Part shown: in pieces, positions 44,191 to 53,353 of the stretch
Numbering within the stretch: the stretch's first letter is position 1
Layout: every line of letters starts with the position of its first letter
Source: Termitomyces sp. T153
Lineage: Eukaryota; Basidiomycota; Agaricomycetes; Agaricales; Lyophyllaceae
Direction: 5' to 3'
Assembly (NCBI GenBank): GCA_018296165.2
Contig: JACKQL020000171.1
Location: 1 to 64,000 of the forward strand
Length of the DNA: 64,000 nt
Translations under genes and position numbers: made by a program
The notes under the pieces: generated by a model
Told to the model about the DNA's origin: nothing
Database searches by the model: none
The model's input: the letters and a program-made list of their open reading frames with translations, nothing else

Positions 44191-44384
44191 GTCGAGACCC
44201 TTCGAGACGCGAGGCAGGACGGGGATCGGCGGGGCGTGGGAGTCGAAGCCGAGCAATATTGATCAATCCGCAGCGAGTGATAGCGGCGTGGGAGACGAAG
44301 TCGAAGCGCGGCCGCCGTTTCGTCAGGGTCCTCCTCAATCAATTAAAAGCTTTGGGCGTGCCCCGGGGTTTCCCAAATTTCGTC

Positions 44385-45515
44385 ATGTCTTCCCCCAGCG
44401 TTCCAGTGGCTTCTCCCGCCGATTTAGACGAGGTGGTGGTGTATGACAGTGGGGGTGAGGAGTTCGAGCGTCGGCGCCGGGGTAGCGTTAGGGACCGGAG
44501 TCGTAAGTGTTGTCGACTTTTCCTTTCGGGATGGTTGACGGGGTTCCTGTAGAATCGTCCGTAGTAGTAGTGGTGGATTTTCCGGGGGTTCCGAAGCGGA
44601 CCAAGTTTCGTCCCGCGGTGCCAAAGGGGAAGGGGGCGTCCTCGGCGATGGTTCGGGGGAAGCGTCGAGCTTCCCCACCCTCGGGGGCGGGACCCAGCAA
44701 GAGGCCGCGTGGGCGCGAGTTGTCGGCGGGGCCTCCGGAGTCCTCCCTCTTTTCCCCTGTCCCTGGCGTCCCCTCGGAGCGGTCGTCGAGTCCCCCCGCG
44801 CCAATTCCTTCAATCACGGAGGTCTTCCTTCGCAAGCAGGTGGAGGCCTTGACGACGTTGTTGGCAGTACGGGAGGGTGAGCTCCGACAGGTGAGGGAGG
44901 ATCGTGACGCGGCGCGGACGGAGAAGGAAGCGATGGAGCGGGAGAGGAATACTTCGGTGCGCGTGGCGACGGAGCGAGCGCTAGAGGTGCGGGGTCTGCG
45001 GGAGCGTCTGGCGCAGGTGGAGGGGCAGCCCGCGGGGGAAGCGGAGGGGCGGGGACGAGTTCCGGAGGGGGATGCGTTGTGGGCGGAGCTGGAGGCGGCG
45101 AGGCGGAGGGAGGATTGGTTGGCCAACGAGGCCGCCTCGGGTCGCGCGGGGATCCTTCGTGAGTTGTCTCCTGTTCCCCCGTTCGTTATTGACGGTTCAT
45201 TTTCTGAGTTTAGGCTGGGTGCGGGAGCATCGGGTCCTCTTGGATGGTGCCTCCGCGGCGTTCGCATCGATTCAGGACGGGTTGACGCAGGGGTCCGCAG
45301 TCCAGCCTCCGGAGTTGCAGCAGGGGATGGCGCGGTTGGAGAGGTTGCTGGCGGGGCATCGGCGGCGCAATGCGGTGGCCCCGGGATCGTGGTGGGAGGT
45401 GGCGGCCGACGCGGGGGAGGCATTGCCGGGGTTGGCGGAGATCCTAGCGGTGGTGCGGGCTCAGATGGAGGTCGACCTGGGGGTTGGGTTGCCGGGGGGT
45501 CCGGGGAGGGAGTGA
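44385..45515 (+). CDS. Antisense spliced accessory gene of the young element: 341-aa coiled-coil protein
   Basis: The model is join(44,385-44,502; 44,553-45,158; 45,214-45,515). Introns are GTAAGT...CTGTAG and GTGAGT...GTTTAG, 50 and 55 nt. Phases fit exactly and the 342 codons are uninterrupted. Regions in order: acidic/Arg-rich start (VVVYDSGGEEFERRRRG), basic Ser/Pro linker (KRRASPPSGAGPSKRPRGRE, NLS-like), and a long charged coiled coil from about residue 130 (VREGELRQVREDRDAARTEK; RALEVRGLRERLAQVEG). The conserved C-terminal domain contains WVREHRVLLDGASAAFASIQ and LLAGHRRR. It is homologous to 11,504-13,180 but lacks that copy's double Cys cluster. The gene opposes the element's sense strand. 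Function is unknown; I infer a nuclear, oligomeric protein. Spliced introns argue for its own promoter. Confidence 0.72.
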
Positions 45516-45519
45516 GATG

Positions 45520-47980
45520 GGTGTGAGCCTCGTTTCTTGTCGCTCTCGGACTTGCTGCCTTCCCCGCCTATTGTATATAGAATAATTCTTTTTGTACGCG
45601 AACATGTGTTTTCTTGGTCCCTGGGCGTGTGAAGTAAGATTTTAGTTTTGTATGAGGGCGAAGTAAGCGAAACACGCAGGGGTGTGAGAGGAAGTTGAAT
45701 CCCTAGTGAGTCCAGAGGCGGGGGTTACGCCCGCTAGTGCCGTCTGCGCTGGCTAGTCCCGGGGTTTGTCGGGACGGGGCGGGGCATCGCAGGAGGGCTC
45801 CCGAGGTCTGGCGGGGGTGGCGGGAGTTCTTCGGTGGGGGTCCCCGGCATTTCAGGCGGTGTCGTTGAGTTCGATTCTCGGAAATTCCGACTGGGGTTGT
45901 AGGGGACGTGCGCCATATTGGTAGTGGAGGGTGGGCCTTCGAATTTTTCTTCACGGTGCCCAACGGGTTTGGGGCTTTAGTTGTCTTGGCGGTGCGGTTG
46001 GCGGGGGGTAATGGGGTCTCCCCATGGTCTGGCCCTTATGCCGGCACTGGTGGCGGGGGCGGCGGGGCCTTTTTCATTGGCGGGGTTGGGTGAGGCGAGG
46101 TTCGTCCTCGCGGTATAGTTGGTCCGGGTCGAGGTTGTGTTCCGGAGTGTTGCGTCTGTGGGCGGGCATGCTTCAGGTGGCGCTTTGGTGTGCTCCGGAG
46201 TGTCAATGACCGAGGAGGTGGAATGCGGGGTGATCAGTCCCAACCAGTTCCTTCGGGTCCGGGGCCGAAATTCGGGGTTCCGGATCATCTACATGATATT
46301 GCTTCCCTGACCAAAGGTAAGCCCGAGGCGGACAAAGGGGGTCTTACGTAGTTCTAATACTTCCTCGAGTTCGGAGGTTCGGGGGTCGGTGGTTCCCTCA
46401 TCGGGGAGAAGTGGGTGGTCCCGGAGTCGACTCAAGGGTCACTTGGTGGGGGTTTGTTGGTTGTTCATGGTTGTTGGGGCGGCGGGGAGGTCGGCCGCGG
46501 GGAGGCACTGGAGTAGGGTTCCCCGGGAGATGCGGCAGGGTCGAGGCTGCTCTTCATTCGTGTTCCGGAGCGGCCCGGAGATTGTTGTAAGTGTGGGGGT
46601 GGCAGTGGGGAGAGGCACTGCCCGCTCTTCTGGAGGCTCCGATGATGTGGTCCCTGTTCGGCGGACATATTCCGGTGTAGGGACGGGATTCAGGGCGGGT
46701 GGTGATTTTTGTCGTGGGGTTGGGGCTACCAGGGCATCATTGTCGAGCTGGCGCCATGAGTTTTCTTGGTCAAATGTCGTGGTCGGAGCGGAGGCCCTGG
46801 AGTCGTGTCGCCAGGGTCCGGAGCTGTGTTGAAGGGTTTGGAGGGGTCTGGGTGGGACAGTTTTAGGCTGGCACGGGGTTGTTTGGGTCGTCGAGCCAGG
46901 TGGGGGAGGTCCCTTGAGAATATCGGAGCGTGTGCCCTTTGGGTCGTCGGGTCGCTTAAACGGCCCATCGTCGTTTTCTGGGTGATGGTGGGGCTTCTCC
47001 CTCCCTTATGTGAACATGTCAGCGAATTTAGAGTACTCAGGGAACTACTTCGTATAGGGTCCTTTTTCCTATAGTTAGTTCGGGGTGGCTCCTATGCTGG
47101 GGATTCCTTCGTGGGAGGTGGCGTAGTCTGGTGGTGGAGTTTAAGCTCGGGGGTGGCATGCGGGGGGGTTTTGGCGTCCAGGGTCCTCATTGTCGGGGGC
47201 TCCGGATTGTGTAGGGGAGGGTGGTGAAATAGCGGCGTGGTCCGGAGTTGTCCCTTGTCGGGAGTGGGGTGCCGTGGTTCTTCTTATTAACGTCTAGAGG
47301 CTCGGGGATGTTTTGGTCTTGTTCCGGGGTTGTCGGGGTCGGGTCAGGGAGGTCGGGGCCCCTTCATTTGTTGGGCGGAGGTGACGGCCGATCGATCGAG
47401 GTCCGGACGCAGGTCATGGTTGGAGCCTGGCCTAGGTCTGAGGTTCTTGGTTGCTGGTGGGTTGGTGGATCCACAGGCGGGCTTCGGGGAAGCGCGTTCT
47501 CAGTGGTCTCATCGTGGCTGGCGATCCTTTGCACAATGGGTGACTGTCTCGCGGCGAGTTGGTGGTATTGTTTGTCGGAGGGTTGTCGGGGCCGGGGACA
47601 TTGTCGCTCATTGGGTCGGGTGGTCGCTGGGTTTTGGAATGCTGTTCTTTGGGTGACGTCGGGGGTCAACTTTGTGTGAGGGAACAGGGTTGGCGGAGAG
47701 GGTAAGGGTGGGGTGGAAGATGATTTGACGGTTTGCGCGAGGGGTTGGGTGTGAGTTGGGGAGGGTGTCCGTGGGGGGAGCCGTTGTATGAAAGTAACCG
47801 GAGCGGAGGGGACGTTTGGTGTCGGATCCGCGACTCAATGTGCCTCGGCAAATTGGGCGGGGCCATATGAATTATAAGGGTTCCCCGGCACGGGTAGACC
47901 ATAGACATCGGAGTTATTTGATCGTGTGTGCGGAGGTAATGCGGGCATCACAGACGGGGTAAGGTAGAGTCTTGATATTA
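45520..47980. other. Interior of the young element without recognised genes
   Basis: The right part of the interior shares TTGAATCCCT, GGGGGTTACGCCCGCTAGTG and GTCTGCGCTGGCTAGTCCCGG with the pol terminus of element A (13,345-13,415), so it begins where pol would end. From there to 47,980 neither strand shows chromodomain, integrase, RNase H, RT or protease motifs. Open frames of 60-147 codons exist but have GC-driven composition. It may be replaced or captured sequence needed only for packaging. Confidence 0.6.
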
Positions 47981-49118
47981 TGTCAGGTTCCGCTGACCTC
48001 GGGGGCTCAGCTGCACTGGGCGAGTCCTTACTAGGCGGGTGTGATTCCCCTGCATTGGTAACCGAACACTCGAAGACATTCCGGGCCCTGGTGGCTTGCG
48101 CGGGTAGCTGGGGAGATGTGATCCAGACAGATCTGGGAAGGTCCGGAGAAGTCGGATTGTGGGGAAACGAGACGGTCTTGGCGGGGTTCAGGCAGAAGGC
48201 CGTACGGGAGATTTGCGGAAGCAAGGGAGTAGGTGGCTGTGTGATCCATGGGGACGGAGCCGGGGTTTGATGGGAGATCATTTGGAGCTGATGGAGTCCG
48301 GGACCGAGCGAAGAGTGGGGTTCGGACCTGGTAAAGGAGTGTCGGGGTTCGTAATCGTAATCGCGGAGTTCGTGAGGTCGTTAAGGTTGATGAAGACTTG
48401 GGCACAATGGTCTGACGGAGTCACCGAGACAGCGTCGGACGAGACAATATGGAACAGGAGTAGATTCGAGTGGGGATACGAAACGATAACGAGAATGATA
48501 ACGAAATGGAAACAAGACAAGACCGGGAGACTGAGATAAGACCGGGAGACTGAGATAAGACCGAGAAACTGGGACACGAAACACAAAACACGAAAAGGAA
48601 ACAATCAGACCATAGGTAACGTTAAGCAATATCAAGACTAGAGTACGAAGAGCTACTCGATGACTTATATACTGACTACCAGAGGACTTCGGGGTACGTC
48701 GGCTGTGGCGGCGGGGCTTGGCGGGGCTTGACGGAGTGGGCGGGTGTCGGTTGTGATCGAAGATCGTGCCGCGCTGATACGTTGATGGGATCATTGGAGA
48801 ACGTGGGTTGCCCCGAGGTCGTCGTGATACTCCGGAATAGGTCGGAGGAAGCAGGGTGTTGAGTTAATGATGGGGGGCGAAGATCGGGAACAGCGGGGGT
48901 GGTTCTCGGGGTTCGGGAAGCCCAGGGTAAGTGTCAGTGGCTGCGGGGCAGGCACCGAAGTTGGCCAGGGGGCCGTCGGAGTTAGCCGGGGGGGGCGTCG
49001 GAGTTAGCCGAAGTATGCGCGGGGCATGGGCGGAAGTTCGGCGGAGCATTGGGGGTCCTTTTGGGGGTTCGGGGGTTTGATGAACGATGTGCAGGGTTTC
49101 GGGGAACGGGTCGTGACA
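47981..49118 (-). repeat. 5' LTR of the young element (1,138 bp)
   Basis: This is the partner of 43,033-44,174. Base differences include GACATTCCGGGCCCTGG versus GACGTTCCGGGTCCAGG and loss of about 30 bp of the GACCGGGAGACTGAG array region. Internal bases beyond its inner end read TAATATCAAGACTC on the minus strand, which does not match a usual tRNA-primed binding site. Confidence 0.9.
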
Positions 49119-49630
49119 ATTGCATTCCTCAAGGCAAATACAACTATCCCCCTTCCTCACATCCAATGTTCATTTGAAGACCACAGACACTACTATGTTA
49201 TTATAGATGTTATTCCCAGAATAGAACTGACTCAAGTTCCTTTTGCTAAACAGGGTGCTATACTGGAGGAGCTGGAAGGATATAGACAACAGCTGTGTTC
49301 CCTCAAGTCCAATGTGATGGGTGGGATCACTGGTCATGCCTGTTTGCCTTATTGCCTTCACTCCCAAGTACCATTTGACAAGGTCTTCAAATTCCAGGAA
49401 TCAGACACTCCTGAGTTTGTTTTTATTCATGGAGACCTATCCCAGCACAACATCATTGTCAACAAGAGACCCATAAGATCAATGCAATCATTGATTGGGA
49501 GTATGCTGGTTATTACCCACCCTCAATTAAAGGTGCTTTTTGGCTTAGGCCTGGGCCCTCTGGGGTGCTGGGAGATGAAGAGGATGATGTTGAGAAACTG
49601 TTTGAGGTCATTTGGAAGTGGCATATATGA

Positions 49631-50017
49631 CTTGCCCTACAACTTGTTTGGTTTCCCACTCACATCTGTCCATTGTTGTGTCAAATATCAAAATCTTTGA
49701 TTGGAATGCAGATCTATGTTTGTCTATCTGTGAGCTGAAGAGTTAGAATCCTTCACATTTCTGCCATATGTTTTCATTATAGCATGACACAGAGACAGGC
49801 AGGTAGATACTTGTTGCTTCAACCTCATCATTACATTCTGTCAGCATTTTCTCTCAGTCTGTGCTCTTCTGCCTTGATATAAACATTGAATTAAGGACAA
49901 CAACTCTGAAAAAGGTTGCTGTAACTCTGAACAGGGATGCTGTACTCTTTTTTTATCTAGAACAATATTTGTGTGTCAGCCAATGACAAATAAAATGGGG
50001 CATGCAACATGCCTCTG
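49631..50017. other. 3' flank of the APH-like gene
   Basis: CG-poor non-coding sequence lies between the APH stop and the right inverted repeat. No gene is seen. Confidence 0.5.
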
Positions 50018-50212
50018 CCCAGTTAGTACTCACAGGAACCAGAGTGGGGAAAATTCAGAGAAAATGAGATGAAAAATATGACTCTTTGTGCTGTTCTCAC
50101 AAGATAAATACCTAGAATGGCCTAGTAATGGTCTAGTAATTGCCTAGGAAGAAACAAATGTGCTTGTATTGTCTGGTACAACAAGACATTTGACTGCCCA
50201 AATCAAGCACTG
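50018..50212. repeat. Right inverted repeat around the APH-like gene
   Basis: Reverse complement of 41,690-41,885, with scattered differences. It reads CAGAGTGGGGA, GTGCTGTTCTCA, AATACCTAGAATGGCCTAGTA, AACAAATGTGCTTGTATTGT and CAACAAGACATTTGAC. No TG..CA ends or target duplication were recognised. Confidence 0.75.
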
Positions 50213-50306
50213 GCACCACTGAATGGTCCCTACATTGGCAGATCTGAGGGAAGACCAGTTGGTTCTATGAGTGTGAATTGGATGGAGTTCATACCAGCAC
50301 ACAAGC

Positions 50307-50645
50307 CTAAATGTACATGTCAGCAGTAATGAAGGGGCAGGTACTGGATGAGGCTTCATTGTTGCTCACCATGTCAGCCCAGTACTTGGATATCATGTTA
50401 GCCATATCAGTAGAGCTGCTTGTTCCAACTTCAGTGACAGATGGAGTAACAATGTTAGTCAATATATCTGCAGCCAAAGGGCCAGAGGCAACTGATTTGG
50501 TTGTCTCTGGGTTGGCAATAGTGGGCATAGAAGTCCCTTTGTGAGAGTCCAGTTCCATAGACTCTGAAGTAGTCACACTTGAGGAGGGCATAGACTGTGG
50601 GGGCAGATGGGCTTCTGCTGGATGCTCTGTTACATACCCCCCTTC
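50307..50645 (-). pseudogene. ESMELD ORF and family-3 polypurine/LTR edge, minus strand
   Basis: The minus-strand frame 50,591-50,307 encodes SESMELD and TDMANMISKYWADM, homologous to 5,868-6,230. At 50,631-50,645 the complement of the G-tract plus TGTAACAGAGCA motif of 6,487-6,506 is present. The order of ORF and motif differs between the copies, so one of them is rearranged. Confidence 0.45.
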
Positions 50646-50783
50646 AAGGCTATCGAGAGCTCACATATGGGTGGGCCAAAGGTAAAAAAAAAACAAGAGA
50701 AAGGGGGTGGGATACAGCATCTCACCCAAAAGACAGCACTGGGGCCAGTAAATGGTCCCTACATTATTGAATATGAGGTAAGA

Positions 50784-51120
50784 TCAATAGGTCCTACTAA
50801 AGTCAATTGGGCAAAGTTCATATTGTGCATGCCCAAGTGTGCATGCTAGCAGCAATGAGAGGGTACTGTCCAGATTGATTCTATGGTCATAGGGTTGGTG
50901 GGGAGAGAGTTCTCTTGTACTGCCCTCAGAGAATATGTTGGTGAACTTGTGGTGTTCTGTGGGAATGACTTCTTGAAGGATCTGTTCTTCTGACTTCTCT
51001 GCAGGTGTGGCAGGGTTTTGTAGCTCCAGGGCCCCTGTGCCAGCTCCACTGGAGAGATGTGTAATTGCTAAGTCTTTTCCCCATCCCAGATCATCCATGT
51101 AAAGGGGGCAGTACTGATGA
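50784..51120 (-). pseudogene. Protease-RT linker of a Gypsy pol
   Basis: The minus strand gives FTWMDDLGWGKD, then LELQNPATPAEKSEEQI, then EHHKFTNIFSEGSTRELSPH and QPYDHRINL. This is the pol segment just before the RT fingers and is nearly the same as in 15,900-16,350. Only this fragment is present; the RT itself does not follow. Confidence 0.8.
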
Positions 51121-51479
51121 ACTGGGTGGTATGTGGGCCTGGGGACTCTGACCCTTTATTACCTACAATCTCCATATGTTTCTTGGCCTCCAGTTCTCCA
51201 GCATTATCCATCTCCCAAACTTATCCATTTCCTGGCACTTCTTCCCCAATCTATTCCATAACCTACCCTACTCCAAAATATAACTTGATTGTCACTCCTT
51301 GCTCCCATCAAACTCTAGCTTGGTTCCCAAGTCCTTCAATCCCCCTTGTCTCTAAATTTAGTAACCTTGCCCACTCTGGAATCCCAGATTGTCTGTTCAA
51401 CTCCCATCAAACTCTGATCCTCCATAAATTCTCTTAGTCATTGCAGTTCTCTGACTAGTGGGTTGTTTGCTCTATAGTG

Positions 51480-51790
51480 AGAGAGCTCCCAGGTCAGCTG
51501 GGACCTAACAATTCCATTGGCATGCTATATACTAGTGGTGCTTCAATTCCATTGGCATGCTATATAGTAGTGGTGCTTCAATATGATCAAATGGATATGT
51601 GCAAAACACCAATAATATGCCCAATTGATCATTGTAAAGAGGATTCACTATGGCCCATTTGCAATGCATCAAAGACAGGTTTGGAGCCATGTACAGGCAA
51701 GGTCCTAGCTTGTCAGGGGACTAGCTCTCTCAACTGTTTTCCTTATTGCTGGTCTTTCTCTCCACTGAACCATGCCATACTCCTACCACA
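51480..51790 (+). pseudogene. RNase H fragment of a family-2 Gypsy element
   Basis: The plus strand encodes KTPIICPIDHCKEDSLWPIC, then NASKTGLEPCTGKVLACQG. It is homologous to ETPIIWPIAPQHEDPIWLIC and DASKTGIGAMYGQG at 34,797-35,051. The first catalytic Asp of RNase H is Asn (GAT to AAT). Confidence 0.75.
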
Positions 51791-51819
51791 TGCTAGGTGA
51801 GTAGTTAGCAACCTAGAAC

Positions 51820-51899
51820 CTTCTATAGACTCTGAATACACTTTGATCCCTCTTCCAGTTGTGTGACTGAGCCACAACCTCCAGAGGTTGCCCTTACAA
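51820..51899 (+). repeat. Family-2 LTR, right end
   Basis: It shares TGTGTGACTGAGCCACA and CCTCCAGAGGTTGCCCTTACA with 3,541-3,578. It is a truncated LTR. Confidence 0.6.
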
Positions 51900-52540
51900 G
51901 CAGAACAAGTCTCTAGAATCAGTCTGGGAGCCCTTTTGCCTGACTACACAAACCACTGAAACCATCTCCCATTCACTTCTGGTGCTCTTGAAATCCTTCT
52001 GATTCCTTCTTCCCACTGTCCCTACATCTCTAGCAGCTGGAGAAACACTTCTCACAGCTTGCCTTGACATCTCAGCCCCCTATCCCCATCCTGCACTCCC
52101 CAATCCTACAGTCATGTGTCACCTACATTCAGCTGAGTGGTGAAGCCTTTGTCTCTGAGGCAATGAAGATTTCCCATGTCCTGTCCTACATGAAGTTGGG
52201 CCAGGCCTCAACATATGTGCTGCTATTGCTTTGGAGGACAGGAAATGTAGTGAAGTTTGCAAGTTGGGAAGAGTCTGAGTGTAAATTCTGAGATGAGTTC
52301 TTTCTGTTAGACCCTGCTAACACTGCTGCCCTCTTCCTCCAGTAATATATCAGGCCATCTGGTAAATCAGAAATCCCAATATATTGTGGTTAGGATGTAA
52401 CAGGAGGTACATTTTATATCACTCTGCCAGGGTCTGTTCAAATTTTAAGGCCCTCACGATCAAAACCCACTACCATCATAGCAGGCATAAGATTGAATGT
52501 AGATATATCACTGATGATAGGATTCTCTGTTGAATGACTT
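51900..52540. other. CG-free repeat debris up to the compartment border
   Basis: No protein motif is recognised. The sequence changes at about 52,540 to CG-containing DNA (GACTAGCGGGCTTTGCGGCC). Confidence 0.45.
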
Positions 52541-53353
52541 ATGACTAGCGGGCTTTGCGGCCCAGGGCAGGTTTTTTTTTAATCCATTTTACGTGCACTG
52601 AGCGCTTTGCGCTCACTTTGCACGGTACTACCGACAGGATGGTTACTACTACAAGAGCTACTGGGTTCCACGCCCCCCCGCGTACGCGGAGAAAGAGCGG
52701 GCCGGTGCGTCCTAGCACCGTTTTACGCAGTACTCCCCTGGTAAGACCCTGAGAGGGTACTGCAAGGCGGGGCTCTGGAGGATAGGGTGGGGCGCGGCAA
52801 ATGCCTGCGAGTGCAGGCGGGCAGGGCAGGTTACGACTAAGCATTATGTGGGAACGACGCGTAAAGAAAGGAAAGTAAGTTTACACGTGATGTACTGCAA
52901 TTATCTGGAGGCCATGTTCGTCAAACTAAAACCCACTATAGAGTAGCGGGGAATGGAAAGTTTCGGATGCTTGAAGTTGAAGTGAGACGACAATTGACGC
53001 GGCGCCGTCTGCCAGTAAACCGGCGCCGCAGAAAATCCACATTCCGCACTTATATCACACTCAGACTTTTTAGCAAGGATGATTTACAATTTGCTCCAAT
53101 CAAAACACGTGTCCGTATTCGTATTTTCCCCCGGTCTGCGGGATCTGCACTGTATCATCAAATACATATGTCTATCCGAGGTTCTGAACGACTTCGATCT
53201 GCTTCAGCAACCTTCCATCGTGAATGAATGTCAGATGTTGACAAGCGTAATGTTCTTTCCGCGAGTCACCATATATAAAGTGTGCTTAGGAGTAATAGTG
53301 TAATCTATCAATTGTCTCTGTTTCTTCTCTCAGCGCTAACCTCAGAATCGTAT
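52541..53353. other. Unique DNA upstream of the SDR gene, GC-rich start
   Basis: 52,545-52,844 is GC-rich with a 99-codon minus-strand open frame rich in Pro/Arg that has no recognisable domain. Near 53,268 a TATATAAAG motif lies about 85 bp before the SDR start codon and is a plausible core promoter. Confidence 0.45.
53268..53277 (+). promoter_or_regulatory. Putative TATA box of the SDR gene
   Basis: CCATATATAAAG lies about 80-90 bp upstream of the ATG at 53,354, with pyrimidine-rich sequence (CTCTGTTTCTTCTCTC) between, a usual fungal start-site context. Confidence 0.45.

Larger units (their letters stand above)
43033..49118 (-). mobile_element. Young LTR retrotransposon without recognisable pol, ATTGC target duplication
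   Basis: It is 6,086 bp long. The LTRs are 43,033-44,174 and 47,981-49,118. Both start TGTCAGG and end CGTGACA, are nearly identical by eye, and differ by scattered substitutions and small indels. ATTGC flanks both sides (43,028-43,032 and 49,119-49,123). The polypurine tract at 44,175 sets the minus strand as the element's sense. The 3.8 kb interior has no RT, RNase H or integrase motif in any frame. It contains an intact antisense spliced gene (44,385-45,515). The element is rich in CG, unlike its surroundings. It is probably a non-autonomous derivative of the chromovirus family represented by element A. Confidence 0.9.
42683..49630 (+). pseudogene. APH-like (aminoglycoside phosphotransferase/choline kinase fold) gene split by a retrotransposon
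   Basis: The model is exon 1 42,683-42,796, intron GTAAGA...TTATAG, exon 2 42,848-43,032, then the LTR element, then exon continuation 49,124-49,630. Across the insertion the frame is continuous: NEVAAIAFLKANTTIPLPHI. Downstream motifs are HGDLSQHNIIV (catalytic loop HxDxxxxN) and IDWEYAGYYPP (metal-binding Asp), both diagnostic of the APH superfamily. The N-terminal KKKYYDLNKKYSTYVKCSLF and ERLQNEVAA fit fungal members. A one-base deletion near 49,470, between HNIIVNKRP and INAIIDWE, breaks the frame independently. Fungal members are small-molecule or protein kinases of mostly unknown substrate. The gene is inactive here. Confidence 0.85.

Noticed and set aside
44488..45423. 311-codon minus-strand frame opposite the antisense gene in the young element
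   Set aside because: Pro/Arg/Ser/Thr-rich and GC-driven, with no gag or pol motif. The spliced plus-strand model is supported by homology to element A; still worth a codon-statistics test.
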